From positions 421,982-459,799 of the forward strand of contig NZ_GG667192.1 of NCBI RefSeq assembly GCF_000159635.1: a stretch of DNA of 37,818 nt, read 5' to 3'. The translations under genes and the position numbers were made by a program. The notes under the pieces were generated by a model. That model did not search any database and was not told the origin of the DNA. It worked only from the letters and a program-made list of their open reading frames with translations. How positions within the stretch are numbered: position 1 is the stretch's first letter; each line of letters opens with the position of its first letter. This document shows positions 1 to 8,714 of this stretch, in pieces. This DNA is from Corynebacterium lipophiloflavum DSM 44291. GTDB taxonomy: Bacteria; Actinomycetota; Actinomycetes; Mycobacteriales; Mycobacteriaceae.

Positions 1-180
1 GCAGCGTCCAGCGACGACGTTTCCGCAGCTGACGCCGCTGCAGCGGCCGCCGCAGCCGAGGCTTTCAAGGAGCAGGTTGTCGCCCCGGTCGAGCAGCCTC
101 ACGCAGTGCGCGCCGCCGAGCGGGCCGCAGCGGAGCAGCCCTCCCAGGTCTCCGGCACCGAAAGCGCCACCCAGGCGTAA
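1..180 (+). CDS. rpsB: 30S ribosomal protein S2, C-terminal end (partial)
   Basis: The window opens inside a reading frame that runs 59 codons to TAA at 178-180. What remains is an Ala/Glu-rich, low-complexity tail with no folded-domain motif. Its position directly before tsf, with a terminator between them, matches the universal rpsB-tsf order, and actinobacterial S2 proteins carry such acidic, alanine-rich C-terminal extensions. The RNA-binding core of S2 lies outside the window. The assignment therefore rests on gene order and tail composition, not on a recognisable domain. Confidence 0.8.
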   Translation, partial: AASSDDVSAADAAAAAAAAEAFKEQVVAPVEQPHAVRAAERAAAEQPSQVSGTESATQA

Positions 181-223
181 CACGGCGCCGGCGGTGCCGT
201 CGCAGACGCGACTTCCATGACGT

Positions 224-280
224 AAAACCCCGCAGCCCACGCCAGCGCCCATCTCGGGCGCGTTACGGGCGCGGGGTTTT
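224..280 (+). terminator. Rho-independent terminator after rpsB
   Basis: A perfect 10-bp inverted repeat (AAAACCCCGC at 224-233, GCGGGGTTTT at 271-280) is extended by GCCC/GGGC (235-238/267-270). It encloses an inner hairpin GCGCCC-atctc-GGGCGC at 245-261. The right arm ends in TTTT. It would separate or attenuate rpsB from tsf. Confidence 0.85.
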
Positions 281-328
281 GTCACCAGCGCACCGCGAAG
301 CCGACATGCCGTGCACACGCAAGTCGGC

Positions 329-369
329 TAGTCTGTAAAACCGTTCATCACGTACCTGCGCGCTAGGGT
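329..369 (+). promoter_or_regulatory. Candidate tsf promoter region
   Basis: Two TANNNT-type -10 candidates lie between the rpsB terminator and tsf: TAGTCT at 329-334 and TAGGGT at 364-369. No good -35 hexamer is visible, which is usual in corynebacteria. The second would give a leader of about 37 nt containing the tsf Shine-Dalgarno. Confidence 0.3.
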
Positions 370-412
370 GCCGGTACAACAATCGTTCCACTACGAGGAG
401 GATCGCCCCGCT

Positions 413-1231
413 ATGGCGAACTACACCGCTGCAGATGTCAAGAGGCTCCGCGAGGCCACCGGCTCCGGCATGCTCGACTGCAAGAAGGCTCTCGAGGAGA
501 CCAACGGCGACTACGAGAAGGCAGTCGAGGTGCTGCGCATCAAGGGTGCGAAGGACGTCGGCAAGCGCGCCGAGCGCAACGCCCTTGAGGGACTTGTCGC
601 CGTTCACGGCAACACGATCGTGGAGATCAACTCCGAAACCGACTTCGTTGCCAAGAACGCCGAGTTCAAGGAGGTCGCCCAGGAGATTGCGAAGGCGGCT
701 TTCGCGTCGAAGGCTAACTCCCAGGAGGAGCTCGCCAACGCTGACGTCTCCGGTGAGACCGCGCACGACGTGCTTGAGCGCCTGTCCGCCAAGATCGGCG
801 AGAAGCTCGAGCTGCGCCGCGCCCGCACACTTGAGGGTGACAACGTCGAGGTGTACCTGCACCAGCGCTCCGCTGACCTGCCGCCGGCCGTTGGTGTTCT
901 CGTCGCCTACTCCGGCGACAACGCTGAGGCTGCGCACCAGGTTGCTCTCCAGATCGCTGCGATGAAGGCCCGCTTCCTCAAGCAGGAGGACGTGCCGGCC
1001 GACGTCATTGAGAAGGAGCGCGCCGTCCAGGAGGAGATCACCCGCAACGAGGGCAAGCCGGAGGCCGCGATCGCGAAGATCGTCGAGGGCCGCATGGGCG
1101 GCTTCTTCAAGGACGTCGTCCTGCTCGACCAGCCGTCGCTGTCCGACTCCAAGAAGCCCGTCAAGCAGTTCGCTGACGAGGCCGGCATCGAGATCACCGA
1201 TTTCGTCCGCTTCGAGGTCGGCCAGGCTTAG
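413..1231 (+). CDS. tsf: Translation elongation factor Ts
   Basis: EF-Ts is the cytoplasmic nucleotide-exchange factor that regenerates EF-Tu-GTP. The 272-residue product has the N-terminal UBA-like segment with the signature [16 protein letters not shown] (about residues 10-25) and the second EF-Ts signature around TDFVAKN (about residues 80-86). Both are diagnostic, and the length is normal for actinobacteria. The ATG at 413 is chosen because a strong Shine-Dalgarno (GAGGAGGA, 395-402) precedes it at good spacing and the protein then begins [14 protein letters not shown], as in homologues. An upstream in-frame GTG at 368 would add 15 unrelated residues. The gene lies between two terminators, so it can be expressed alone. 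Confidence 0.97.
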   Translation: MANYTAADVKRLREATGSGMLDCKKALEETNGDYEKAVEVLRIKGAKDVGKRAERNALEGLVAVHGNTIVEINSETDFVAKNAEFKEVAQEIAKAAFASKANSQEELANADVSGETAHDVLERLSAKIGEKLELRRARTLEGDNVEVYLHQRSADLPPAVGVLVAYSGDNAEAAHQVALQIAAMKARFLKQEDVPADVIEKERAVQEEITRNEGKPEAAIAKIVEGRMGGFFKDVVLLDQPSLSDSKKPVKQFADEAGIEITDFVRFEVGQA

Positions 1232-1281
1232 CGCCTGCTTTTCGACGCCCACCGCACGGCGCCGGGATTGAGACATACGAC

Positions 1282-1304
1282 AAACCCCGCTACGGCGGGG
1301 TTTT
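1282..1304 (+). terminator. Rho-independent terminator after tsf
   Basis: A 9-bp perfect stem, AAACCCCGC (1282-1290) and GCGGGGTTT (1295-1303), has a 4-nt loop TACG and ends in TTTT. It lies 50 bp past the tsf stop. Confidence 0.9.
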
Positions 1305-1362
1305 CGCATGCGCGCAGCCGTGGCAGCTCGTACCGGTCGGCGCGGTGCGGAAAGGCGCCGAC

Positions 1363-1368
1363 TATGAT
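1363..1368 (+). promoter_or_regulatory. Candidate -10 element for pyrH
   Basis: TATGAT lies 52 bp upstream of the pyrH GTG and downstream of the tsf terminator, where a promoter for pyrH-frr is expected. No convincing -35 is visible. Confidence 0.35.
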
Positions 1369-1420
1369 CGTCGGTAGCCTATTCCTTGGTATGCAACCAC
1401 GTTTTTAAGGAGCCTCGACG

Positions 1421-2155
1421 GTGACTGACGCAAACCCAACCAACACACACTCGGGCGGTTACAAGCGCGTAATGCTGAAGCTGGGCGGTGAGATGTTTGG
1501 TGGCGGCAACGTCGGGATCGATCCGGACGTCGTGGACAGCGTCGCCACGCAAATTGCAGAAGTTGCACGCTCGGGCACCCAGGTGGCGGTAGTGATCGGT
1601 GGCGGCAACTTTTTCCGTGGCGCCCAGCTGCAGCAGCGCGGGATGGACCGTGCACGCTCGGACTACATGGGAATGCTCGGCACGGTGATGAACTGCCTGG
1701 CGCTGCAGGACTTCCTGCAGCAAAAGGGCGTTGACTGCCGCGTGCAAACGGCCATTAACATGGCGCAGATCGCGGAGCCCTACCTCCCGCTGCGCGCCGC
1801 CCGGCACCTGGAGAAGGGTAGAGTGGTAATTTTCGGTGCCGGCATGGGGATGCCGTACTTCTCAACGGACACCACCGCAGCTCAGCGCGCGCTCGAAATC
1901 GGTTGTGACGTGCTGCTCATGGCGAAGGGTGTTGACGGAGTGTATGACGACGACCCGCGCACCAACCCCGCGGCCACCCTCTACAGCGAAGTCACTCCCC
2001 GCGAGGTCATTGAGAAGGGCCTCAAGGTCGCCGACGCCACGGCATTTTCCCTGTGCATGGACAACGACATGCCGATTTTGGTCTTCAACCTCCTCAAGGA
2101 GGGCAACATCGCTCGTGCGGTCGCCGGCGAGCGCATCGGCACGCTGGTGAAGTAG
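1421..2155 (+). CDS. pyrH: UMP kinase
   Basis: UMP kinase phosphorylates UMP to UDP in pyrimidine nucleotide synthesis, as a cytoplasmic hexamer of the amino-acid-kinase fold. The 244-residue product shows the N-terminal phosphate-binding segment [12 protein letters not shown], the GGGNFFRG loop (about residues 62-69), and the acidic DGVYDDDPR motif of bacterial PyrH. Start is GTG at 1421 behind AAGGAG (1407-1412). frr follows after 79 bp on the same strand, the standard pyrH-frr arrangement, so the two are probably co-transcribed. Confidence 0.97.
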   Translation: MTDANPTNTHSGGYKRVMLKLGGEMFGGGNVGIDPDVVDSVATQIAEVARSGTQVAVVIGGGNFFRGAQLQQRGMDRARSDYMGMLGTVMNCLALQDFLQQKGVDCRVQTAINMAQIAEPYLPLRAARHLEKGRVVIFGAGMGMPYFSTDTTAAQRALEIGCDVLLMAKGVDGVYDDDPRTNPAATLYSEVTPREVIEKGLKVADATAFSLCMDNDMPILVFNLLKEGNIARAVAGERIGTLVK

Positions 2156-2234
2156 TGGCCGAGCGGGCCCGTACGCGCTGGTAGGTTAGTGGGGTAACGC
2201 TCCTTATTACGATGACAAACCCAAGGATGAACAC

Positions 2235-2792
2235 ATGATTGATGACGTTTTGCTCGACTCGGAAGACCGTATGTCCAAGGCTGTGGAGCACACCCGCGAG
2301 GAGCTCGTCTCCATCCGCACCGGCCGAGCCAACCCGGCGATGTTCAACGGCGTGGTCGCCGATTTCTACGGCGCGCCGACACCGATCAACCAGATGGCAA
2401 CCGTCTCCGTCCCGGAGCCGCGCATGCTGCTGATCAAGCCGTTCGACATGTCCACGCTCAACGAGATCCTCAACGCGATCCGCAACTCGGACCTGGGTGT
2501 CAACCCCACCGACGACGGCCAAGTCATCCGCGTCACGGTCCCGCAGCTGACCGAGGAACGCCGCCGTGAGCTGGTCAAGCAGGCCAAGCAGAAGGGCGAG
2601 GAGGGCAAGGTCGCCATCCGCAACGTGCGCCGCCAGGGCATGGAGGCTCTGAAGAAGATCCAGAAGGACGGCGACGCGGGCGAGGACGAGGTCAAGACCG
2701 CTGAACAGGCTCTGGATAAGACGACGGCGCGCTACGTCGCCCAGGTCGATGAGATCGTCTCCAAGAAGGAGGCGGAACTGCTCGAGGTCTAG
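2235..2792 (+). CDS. frr: Ribosome-recycling factor
   Basis: RRF splits post-termination ribosomes together with EF-G. The 185-residue length is exactly typical. The sequence shows the conserved domain I/II features of [15 protein letters not shown] near residue 27, [19 protein letters not shown], and the C-terminal helix region [24 protein letters not shown] at 2235 follows a weak purine-rich site (AAGGATGA, 2223-2230). It lies between pyrH and cdsA on the same strand. Confidence 0.97.
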   Translation: MIDDVLLDSEDRMSKAVEHTREELVSIRTGRANPAMFNGVVADFYGAPTPINQMATVSVPEPRMLLIKPFDMSTLNEILNAIRNSDLGVNPTDDGQVIRVTVPQLTEERRRELVKQAKQKGEEGKVAIRNVRRQGMEALKKIQKDGDAGEDEVKTAEQALDKTTARYVAQVDEIVSKKEAELLEV

Positions 2793-2837
2793 AGCCTCAC
2801 CCGCCTTCCCTTACCCGCCGAACAGAAAGCCGCCGCC

Positions 2838-3752
2838 GTGACCTCCTCATTTGGTCAGAGCCCTCGCAAGGACGGGTCGACCCGCAGATTCAGGGCACCG
2901 AAGCCCAGAAACAGTGCCGGGCGCGACCTCAGCGACGCGATTTTGACCGGGTTGGTGCTCGGCGTGCTCGTCATTGTCGCGCTGATTATCGGCCCGCTCG
3001 GGTGGTACCCGCTCGTCGCAATCGCGGTGGGATTTGCGATGTGGGAGGTGCTTACGCGGCTGCGTGAGGCCGGGTTTGCGCAGCCGCGCACCCTGCTCGT
3101 CATCCTCGGGCAGGTGATTTTGTGGGCGTCGTACCCGTTCGCCTCCGGTGGCGCGCTAGGTGGCTTTGCTTTCGCGGTCCTCGTGCTTATGTATCACAGG
3201 CTCTTCCACCGGGGTCCGAACCTGAAACCGACGAACTACCTGCGCGATACCGCGGTAGGCATTTTCGTTCTCGTGTGGATCCCGCTGTTCGGCTCGTTCG
3301 CCGCGATGATCTCGATCATCGATGAGAGCGGGCTGCCGGGCCGCATGTTCATCCTCACCTTCATGCTCTGCGTGGTGGCGTCGGACGTCGGCGGATACGT
3401 TGCGGGCGTGATGTTCGGTAAGCATCCCATGGCGCCGGCGGTCAGCCCCAGCAAGTCCTGGGAGGGTTTCGCCGGGTCGCTGACCTTCGGCGTGATTACG
3501 GGCGTGCTCGCGGTTGAGTTCTTGATTCACGGCCCGTGGTGGGTCGGTATCGCGCTCGGGGCGGCGTTGGTAGTGTGTGCGACGATGGGCGATTTGGTGG
3601 AAAGCCAGTTCAAGCGCGAGCTGGGCATCAAGGACATGTCCACCCTGCTTCCCGGCCACGGCGGCATCATGGACCGTCTCGACGGCATGCTTCCCGCGGC
3701 GTCGGCGACCTACATCTTGCTCAACGCCGCTGCATTCCTCAGCGCGGCCTAG
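2838..3752 (+). CDS. cdsA: Phosphatidate cytidylyltransferase
   Basis: CdsA makes CDP-diacylglycerol from phosphatidic acid and CTP at the membrane, feeding phospholipid synthesis. The 304-residue protein has a basic cytoplasmic N-terminus of about 35 residues, then about eight hydrophobic helices. The C-terminal CTP-transferase signature is present: SPSKSWEGFAGSL, then GDLVESQFKRELGIKD and LPGHGGIMDRLDG. Start is GTG at 2838, 45 bp after frr, with only a weak AGAAAG upstream. The frr-cdsA-rlmN order is common in actinobacteria. Confidence 0.95.
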   Translation: MTSSFGQSPRKDGSTRRFRAPKPRNSAGRDLSDAILTGLVLGVLVIVALIIGPLGWYPLVAIAVGFAMWEVLTRLREAGFAQPRTLLVILGQVILWASYPFASGGALGGFAFAVLVLMYHRLFHRGPNLKPTNYLRDTAVGIFVLVWIPLFGSFAAMISIIDESGLPGRMFILTFMLCVVASDVGGYVAGVMFGKHPMAPAVSPSKSWEGFAGSLTFGVITGVLAVEFLIHGPWWVGIALGAALVVCATMGDLVESQFKRELGIKDMSTLLPGHGGIMDRLDGMLPAASATYILLNAAAFLSAA

Positions 3753-3802
3753 AGGCAAACAATTCGTAAAGTCCGCTTCAACGTGGGACACTGGTGGCCG
3801 TT

Positions 3803-4906
3803 ATGAGCGATTTCCCGAAGATTCAGTTGCTGGCACCCAAGCGGGGGATGCCGCCGAAGCACTTTGCCGACTTAAGCAAGGAGGAGCGTATCGAGGCTTT
3901 GGCCGAACTCGGCCTGCCCAAATTCCGCGCGGACCAGATTGCGCGCCACTACTACGGCAAGTTCCAGGCCGATCCGCTGACCATGACCGATCTGCCGGAG
4001 AGCCAGCGCCAGCTGGTCAAAGACGCGCTGTTTCCGACGCTGCTGACGGAGATCCGTTCACTGGAAACCGACGAGGGCGATACGACCAAGACCCTGTGGC
4101 GGCTGCACGACGGGATCTTGCTGGAGTCGGTGCTGATGCGCTACCCCGACCGCGCCACTTTGTGCATCTCCTCGCAGGCGGGCTGCGGCATGGCGTGCCC
4201 GTTCTGCGCGACCGGCCAGGGCGGGCTCGACCGCAACTTGTCCACGGCCGAGATCGTCGACCAGGTGCGCGCGGCTGCGGCCCGGATGCACGCGGAGGGC
4301 TCGCGGTTGTCCAACATCGTGTTCATGGGAATGGGGGAGCCGCTGGCGAACTACAACCGCGTCGTCTCCGCGGTGCGCCAGATCACGCAGCCAACCCCCG
4401 ACGGGTTCGGCATCTCGCAGCGTAACGTCACCGTCTCCACGGTGGGTCTCGCCCCGCAGATCCGCAAGCTTGCCGACGAAGGCCTGTCCTGCACCTTGGC
4501 GGTATCGCTGCACACGCCTGACGATGAGCTCCGGGACGAACTCGTGCCCATGAACAACCGCTTCTCAGTTGCTGACGTGCTCGAAGCCGCGAGTTACTAC
4601 GCGGAGCAGACTGGCCGCCGCGTCTCCATCGAGTACGCGCTGATCCGCGACATCAACGACCACGACTTCAGGGCTGACATGCTGGGCAGGAAGCTCCACG
4701 ACGCCCTGGGGTCTAAGGTTCACGTCAATCTCATCCCTCTAAATCCCACCCCAGGGTCGAAGTGGGACGCCTCGCCCCGAGCCCGGCAGGACGAGTTTGT
4801 CCGCCGTGTTATCGCGCAGGGGGTGACATGCACCGTGCGTGACACCAAGGGCCAGGAGATCGCCGCGGCCTGCGGGCAGCTCGCGGCGGAGGAGAAGACT
4901 GGCTAG
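3803..4906 (+). CDS. rlmN: 23S rRNA/tRNA A2503/A37 C2-methyltransferase RlmN
   Basis: RlmN is a radical-SAM enzyme that methylates C2 of A2503 in 23S rRNA and A37 in some tRNAs. The 367-residue product has the radical-SAM cluster motif CGMACPFC (Cys128, Cys132, Cys135), the GMGEPLANY and NVTVSTVGL motifs of the family, and the C-terminal AACGQL whose cysteine is the methyl-carrying residue in the family. I chose ATG at 3803 ([10 protein letters not shown]); an in-frame GTG at 3794 is a real alternative. The stop overlaps the stop of the convergent hydrolase gene by 4 nt (CTAG, 4903-4906). Confidence 0.95.
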   Translation: MSDFPKIQLLAPKRGMPPKHFADLSKEERIEALAELGLPKFRADQIARHYYGKFQADPLTMTDLPESQRQLVKDALFPTLLTEIRSLETDEGDTTKTLWRLHDGILLESVLMRYPDRATLCISSQAGCGMACPFCATGQGGLDRNLSTAEIVDQVRAAAARMHAEGSRLSNIVFMGMGEPLANYNRVVSAVRQITQPTPDGFGISQRNVTVSTVGLAPQIRKLADEGLSCTLAVSLHTPDDELRDELVPMNNRFSVADVLEAASYYAEQTGRRVSIEYALIRDINDHDFRADMLGRKLHDALGSKVHVNLIPLNPTPGSKWDASPRARQDEFVRRVIAQGVTCTVRDTKGQEIAAACGQLAAEEKTG

Positions 4907-6333
4907 TTGACAATGTTGGGTGTGGTCACCGCGCGCTGGGGCAGATAGGACCCGAGGATCTCACCAGCGTTGACTGTGTAGTGGTTCTGTCTCGGCAAGT
5001 ACTCCAGCGTTGCTCGCTTAAAGCCTGACGCGGTGTTGTTGCACTCGTACTTGCTGGCGCTAACTTGGGTGTAGCCGCCCGCGCCGTTGTTGGAGCAGTA
5101 GTATTCAAACCCCTGCTTTGAGGCGGTCACGGCGTCGAAACCGTTCGGTGGAACACCCCACGCAGGCATGCCTTCGGTGCCATTATCATTGGCCCCTAGG
5201 ACCCAGGAAATGGGGACGTCCCGCTTTTGCCGGTCGGAGGCGTTGGATTCGTGTCGGTAGCTGTACCACGAGGGCTTGCCGCCGCCACCGGTCAAGATCG
5301 CACCGGAGGTGATGTAGTTGGTGGCATTGGTGATGAAGTCGTAACCCAGGAACTCGGCTCCGCCAGAGTAGCCGTACCAGAAAATGTCAGAGCGGTTGAT
5401 GTTCGGGTAATTCGGGTCCGCGATAACGCTGTCCACGAGCGACTCTAGATACGCCCGGTGCTCAGCACGCTCGGTGGCCTGCCACCATGTGTTGCTGGCC
5501 ACATCCGGGGTGCGGGGGATGATGACCATCATGTTATTGGCAATCGCCTCGTCGGCGTACTCCCAGGTGGTAGTGCTGGCCTGGCCTCGGGTGTACTCAC
5601 CTGCGCCATCGCCATGAAGCCGAATCAGCAATCCAACAGGCTTGTTCCAGTCGATGGAGTTGCCGCTGCGGTCGGTGGTGATGACGTGATATTCGCTCGC
5701 AATCGTCTTAACCTCACCCTGCCCGTTGAAGCGGCGGTTAGACGGGTTGTAGTCGTTCTCCATCGTGACTGATTGTGCGACATGCGGGACGAACCACGCG
5801 TTGGATGGAGCGCTGAAATCCTCGGTGGTCTGATCCGCTGTGGCTGGGTCGCCGTCTGAATAGACGAATCCGCTGCGAACTAGCCCGGGTGCAGGAGAGG
5901 GAGCCGTGGTGGACGTCTGTGAGGGTGCTGGGGCAGTAGACGAAGTTGGTGGGGTAGGTGAAGTGGGTGCGGCCGGCACTGTGGACGAGGGCGTCACAGG
6001 GTTCACTGAGGTTGGTGTCGGCCGAGGCGTACTCGGAGCCTGGTTGTCCGTGGTAGGTACTTGCGTAGTCGGGCGCTGCGAGGATCTTGGGTAGCGATCA
6101 AAGTGCCGGTGGAAGAACTCCCGGAACCACGCGTAACGGGATTCGCGCCGCTCGCGAAAATCCGATCGGTCACGATGTGACGCGGATAGATTGTACGACG
6201 ATACAGCAGAGGCTTCGAGTCAAGGGCCCACGCCTCCACTAACCGTGTGGGCTTGAGCGGCCGCGACCGGAGTACTGGTTAGAGAAATTGCGAGGACTAG
6301 ACCAGCTAGCGCACTTACGCCTATTCTTGACAT
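4903..6333 (-). pseudogene. Secreted alpha/beta hydrolase interrupted by one in-frame TGA
   Basis: ATG at 6333 starts a typical Sec signal peptide (hydrophobic core ending ...TPVAAAQA, about 28 residues). After 37 codons an in-frame TGA (6220-6222) interrupts the frame. The same frame then continues open for 438 codons to TAG at 4903. The downstream part has a charged, aromatic segment (FRERRESRYAWFREFF), a Ser/Thr/Pro-rich linker of about 70 residues, then a hydrolase domain: LLIRLHGDG near the oxyanion strand, nucleophile motif GYSGGAEF, a likely Asp in GANDNG and a His in QNHYTV. This resembles secreted esterase or PHB-depolymerase-like proteins; the substrate is unknown. The first start after the TGA is GTG at 6006, which would lack any signal peptide. 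The gene is therefore either a recent single-nonsense pseudogene or carries a sequencing error. A GAAGGG site lies before the ATG. Confidence 0.75.
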
Positions 6334-6401
6334 GAGGGACCCTTCGCCTAGAACTTGGATTGAAGACAGACGACTTTTCTCGAGCTGCCAGAAGAGACCG
6401 T

Positions 6402-6454
6402 AACCTAGATGAGACCAAAGTGTGAGACGTGTCTACAAATTTATGAAAATTCCA
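6402..6454 (-). promoter_or_regulatory. Possible hydrolase promoter with 10-11-bp spaced half-sites
   Basis: On the minus strand, TAGGTT (6402-6407) is a plausible -10. Upstream of it, plus-strand TGAGA (6423), TACAA (6434) and TGAAA (6444) are spaced 11 and 10 bp. This resembles the arrays at 9202 and 13392 but is looser. A second pair, TGAG at 6485 and TGAAA at 6496 (11 bp apart), lies farther up. Weak evidence. Confidence 0.25.
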
Positions 6455-6497
6455 GGACTATCCAATAATAGAAGTGGGTTTATGTGAGTTTTGTGTG

Positions 6498-6522
6498 AAA
6501 AGACCACCTTTTGGAGGGGGTC
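6498..6522 (-). terminator. Weak terminator after the response-regulator gene
   Basis: Read on the minus strand, an imperfect hairpin (6502-6522: GACCACCT pairs with the GGGGGTC side, one A/G mismatch) is followed by TTTT (6498-6501). It lies 29 bp past the response-regulator stop. Confidence 0.45.
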
Positions 6523-6550
6523 GTGGCTTAGTAGTTACGTCGTTGCGTGG

Positions 6551-7228
6551 TTACACAAGCCGGTAGCCGGAACCGCGGATCGTTTCAACTTTCTCCGCAC
6601 CGATCTTCTTCCGCAGGGCGCGAACGAAAACGTCGACAACGTTGGATCCGGGGTCAAAATCCATTCCCCACACCATGCTAAGAAGCTGCGCGCGGGAGAG
6701 TATTTGGCCCGGGTGGCGCATCAGTGTTTCCAGCAAGCCGACCTCGCGCCGCGAAAGATCTTTCCAGGTGGATCCCACCTTGACTCTCTGTGTACGCAGA
6801 TCCAGCGTGAGATCCCCACGGGACAACCTGAAACCACCGTCTGTCGGGGAGTCTTCCGAGCTTGCTGCTCTATCTGCCAGCCGGAGTCGCACTCTGGCGA
6901 GGAGCTCGGCAAACTGAAAAGGCTTCGGCATGTAATCGTCCGCGCCACCTTCGAGGGAGCGAATCCGGTCTTCAATGTTGGTTCGGGCAGTGAGCACAAT
7001 GATGGGCAGGGTCTCGCGCAAGGCCCGCAGCTGCTCGAGGACGTCGGCACCGTCCATGTGGGGAAGCCCCAGATCTAAGACCATGAGGTCGTAGTCGCCT
7101 GTTCGTGCTGACGAGAACGCAGCGGGACCGGAGTCGACCACGTCACAGGCGTACCCGGCGGAACTGAGACCTCGGATGATAAAATCGGCGATGCCGCGGT
7201 CATCCTCGGCGATCAGAATTCTGCTCAT
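6551..7228 (-). CDS. OmpR/PhoB-family response regulator
   Basis: A 225-residue two-component response regulator. The N-terminal receiver domain has the acidic pair Glu8/Asp9-Asp10 (ILIAEDD), the phospho-acceptor Asp52 (VLDLGLP), a conserved Thr in LTAR and Lys in MPKPF. The C-terminal winged-helix DNA-binding domain contains LSRREVGLLETLMRHPGQILSR and ends IRGSGYRLV, typical of the family. ATG at 7228 is chosen: AGGAAGA sits just upstream and the product starts exactly at the receiver domain. The frame stays open much farther up, into the kinase gene, but that extension is not protein-like. It lies 34 bp after the kinase gene, so the two form a kinase-regulator operon. The tandem arrays upstream of this operon and of the transporter operon are its likely targets (inference). 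Confidence 0.93.
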   Translation of the reverse strand: MSRILIAEDDRGIADFIIRGLSSAGYACDVVDSGPAAFSSARTGDYDLMVLDLGLPHMDGADVLEQLRALRETLPIIVLTARTNIEDRIRSLEGGADDYMPKPFQFAELLARVRLRLADRAASSEDSPTDGGFRLSRGDLTLDLRTQRVKVGSTWKDLSRREVGLLETLMRHPGQILSRAQLLSMVWGMDFDPGSNVVDVFVRALRKKIGAEKVETIRGSGYRLV

Positions 7229-7262
7229 TGTCTTCCTCACTACTGTGTTTCTTTTCAGGGTT

Positions 7263-8714
7263 TCACTTCTGGGTTTCACTTTCGAGTTCCACTGGTGCGG
7301 GAATCTCAAGTACGAAGATTGATCCGAGGCTGATAGTCGAATCAACGTAGGCACGCCCCCCGTGCGCTTCCGCAATTGCTCGCACGATGGACAGGCCCAG
7401 ACCGGCGCCCTCAGGTCGCGCGGTGGAGGTTTTCGCTTCTCCCCGCGAAAAACGTCCGAACAAGGACTCCCGCTCGGCTTCCGGGATGCCAGGGCCGTGA
7501 TCGCGCACCCAGAGTTTGAGGGTGCGTGCAGCGCCCTCACCAGAGAATTCAGATCCGATGTCGATCGTGTCTTCGGTGTAGCGCAGCGCATTGCCATAAA
7601 GCTCGAGAATCGCCTCGGTGACCCGCTGCCCGTCGAGCGCTACCGTGCCTTCGGCGACGTCCATGAGCCGAACGCGGTCACTGATAGTGGAAGCCTTGTC
7701 GTCGATGTCGATCATGAGCTCGGCGACGTCCACCTCAAAGATGTGGAGGAAATCACCCGCGTCGGCGACGGAGAGGGTCAGCAGATCATTGACCATCCTG
7801 GCCATTCTGTCGAGTTCCGTGGTGGCCAACTCGATCGAACGAGCGCGTTCCTCAGGTGGAGAGGATTCGAGCAGCTCAAGCTGTCCGCGAACGACTGTGA
7901 TGGGTGTGCGTAGTTCATGGCCAGCGTCATCAACGAAGGTGCGCTGCTCCCGGTACGCCGATTCGAGGCGGTCGAGCATGGCGTTAAACGTCATCGCCAG
8001 GTGCGCGATCTCATCGTTGCTGCTGACAGGGACTCGCCGCGTCAGGTCGGTGTTGGTGATTTGCGACACGGCATCTCTAACGTTGCGCACTGGGGCGATG
8101 ATCTGGCCTGCGATGAGCCAAGCGATAAGAACAGATGCGCCTAGGCCCCCGAGCGCAAGTAGGGAGATCAGTCGCAGGTCTGCGTTGACAGCACTGCGCA
8201 ATTCCCCGGTGAAGAAAACCACGGCGAAGTGTGCCGGAGGTTGGCTGGGATCACCTTCAATGTCCGCTCGACCCCAGAAGGCTGGGCCGCGCAGCGGGTC
8301 GTCGATAACACCAGAAGGTTCGGGGGAGGTGAAAACCTCACGCACCACGGAGTCGTTCGCTAAAAGCGGACCGGGGTGTTCACCATTGAGAGCGGACAAA
8401 TCCATCTGGATGAGCTGGCCGTCGCTGTACCCGATGATTGACTCGTTAGGGTCCGGGATCTGGCGGGAAAGGTACACCTCAATGAGACGGTGTGCGGAGG
8501 TGAAGGGCTCGGCAGTTACAGGGTCGGTACCGTCGACAGCAAAGCGCCGAAACTCTTCGATTTCCTGCTCGACTGCGGCGTTGGCGTTGTCGGCAACTTG
8601 TGAGAGCAGCACGGAACGGGTGATTACCAAAACGCTGGACAGCGCCACGAAGACCACGGCGGTGATCCACATAACGATGCGCCAGCGAAGTGAGGTTCGG
8701 CGACTAGTCGTCAT
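7263..8714 (-). CDS. Sensor histidine kinase, intact
   Basis: A 483-residue membrane histidine kinase. In order: a short basic N-terminus, TM1 (about residues 12-32), an extracytoplasmic sensor of about 150 residues, TM2 (about 182-203), a HAMP linker, and a dimerisation/phospho-acceptor helix with H-box FVDDAGHELRTP (His266). The HATPase domain has the N-box LYGNALRYTED, G1 DHGPGIPE and G2 GAGLGLSIV. All catalytic motifs are present. ATG at 8714 is chosen because it overlaps the end of the Asp-rich gene by 11 nt, which suggests translational coupling; the open frame upstream is only a repeat shadow of that gene. The sensor is clearly related to that of the degenerate kinase at 11997-13367 (for example shared RQIP and LIQM/IIQM segments). 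The ligand is unknown. Confidence 0.92.
   Translation of the reverse strand: MTTSRRTSLRWRIVMWITAVVFVALSSVLVITRSVLLSQVADNANAAVEQEIEEFRRFAVDGTDPVTAEPFTSAHRLIEVYLSRQIPDPNESIIGYSDGQLIQMDLSALNGEHPGPLLANDSVVREVFTSPEPSGVIDDPLRGPAFWGRADIEGDPSQPPAHFAVVFFTGELRSAVNADLRLISLLALGGLGASVLIAWLIAGQIIAPVRNVRDAVSQITNTDLTRRVPVSSNDEIAHLAMTFNAMLDRLESAYREQRTFVDDAGHELRTPITVVRGQLELLESSPPEERARSIELATTELDRMARMVNDLLTLSVADAGDFLHIFEVDVAELMIDIDDKASTISDRVRLMDVAEGTVALDGQRVTEAILELYGNALRYTEDTIDIGSEFSGEGAARTLKLWVRDHGPGIPEAERESLFGRFSRGEAKTSTARPEGAGLGLSIVRAIAEAHGGRAYVDSTISLGSIFVLEIPAPVELESETQK

Noticed and set aside
6220..6222. Selenocysteine at the TGA of the secreted hydrolase
   Set aside because: No Sec-insertion-like hairpin is apparent just downstream, and the position lies in a non-catalytic linker after the signal peptide.
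6003..6239. Minus-strand 78-codon open frame across the hydrolase 5' region
   Set aside because: Out of frame with the signal peptide and hydrolase; the in-frame reading with one TGA explains the region better.
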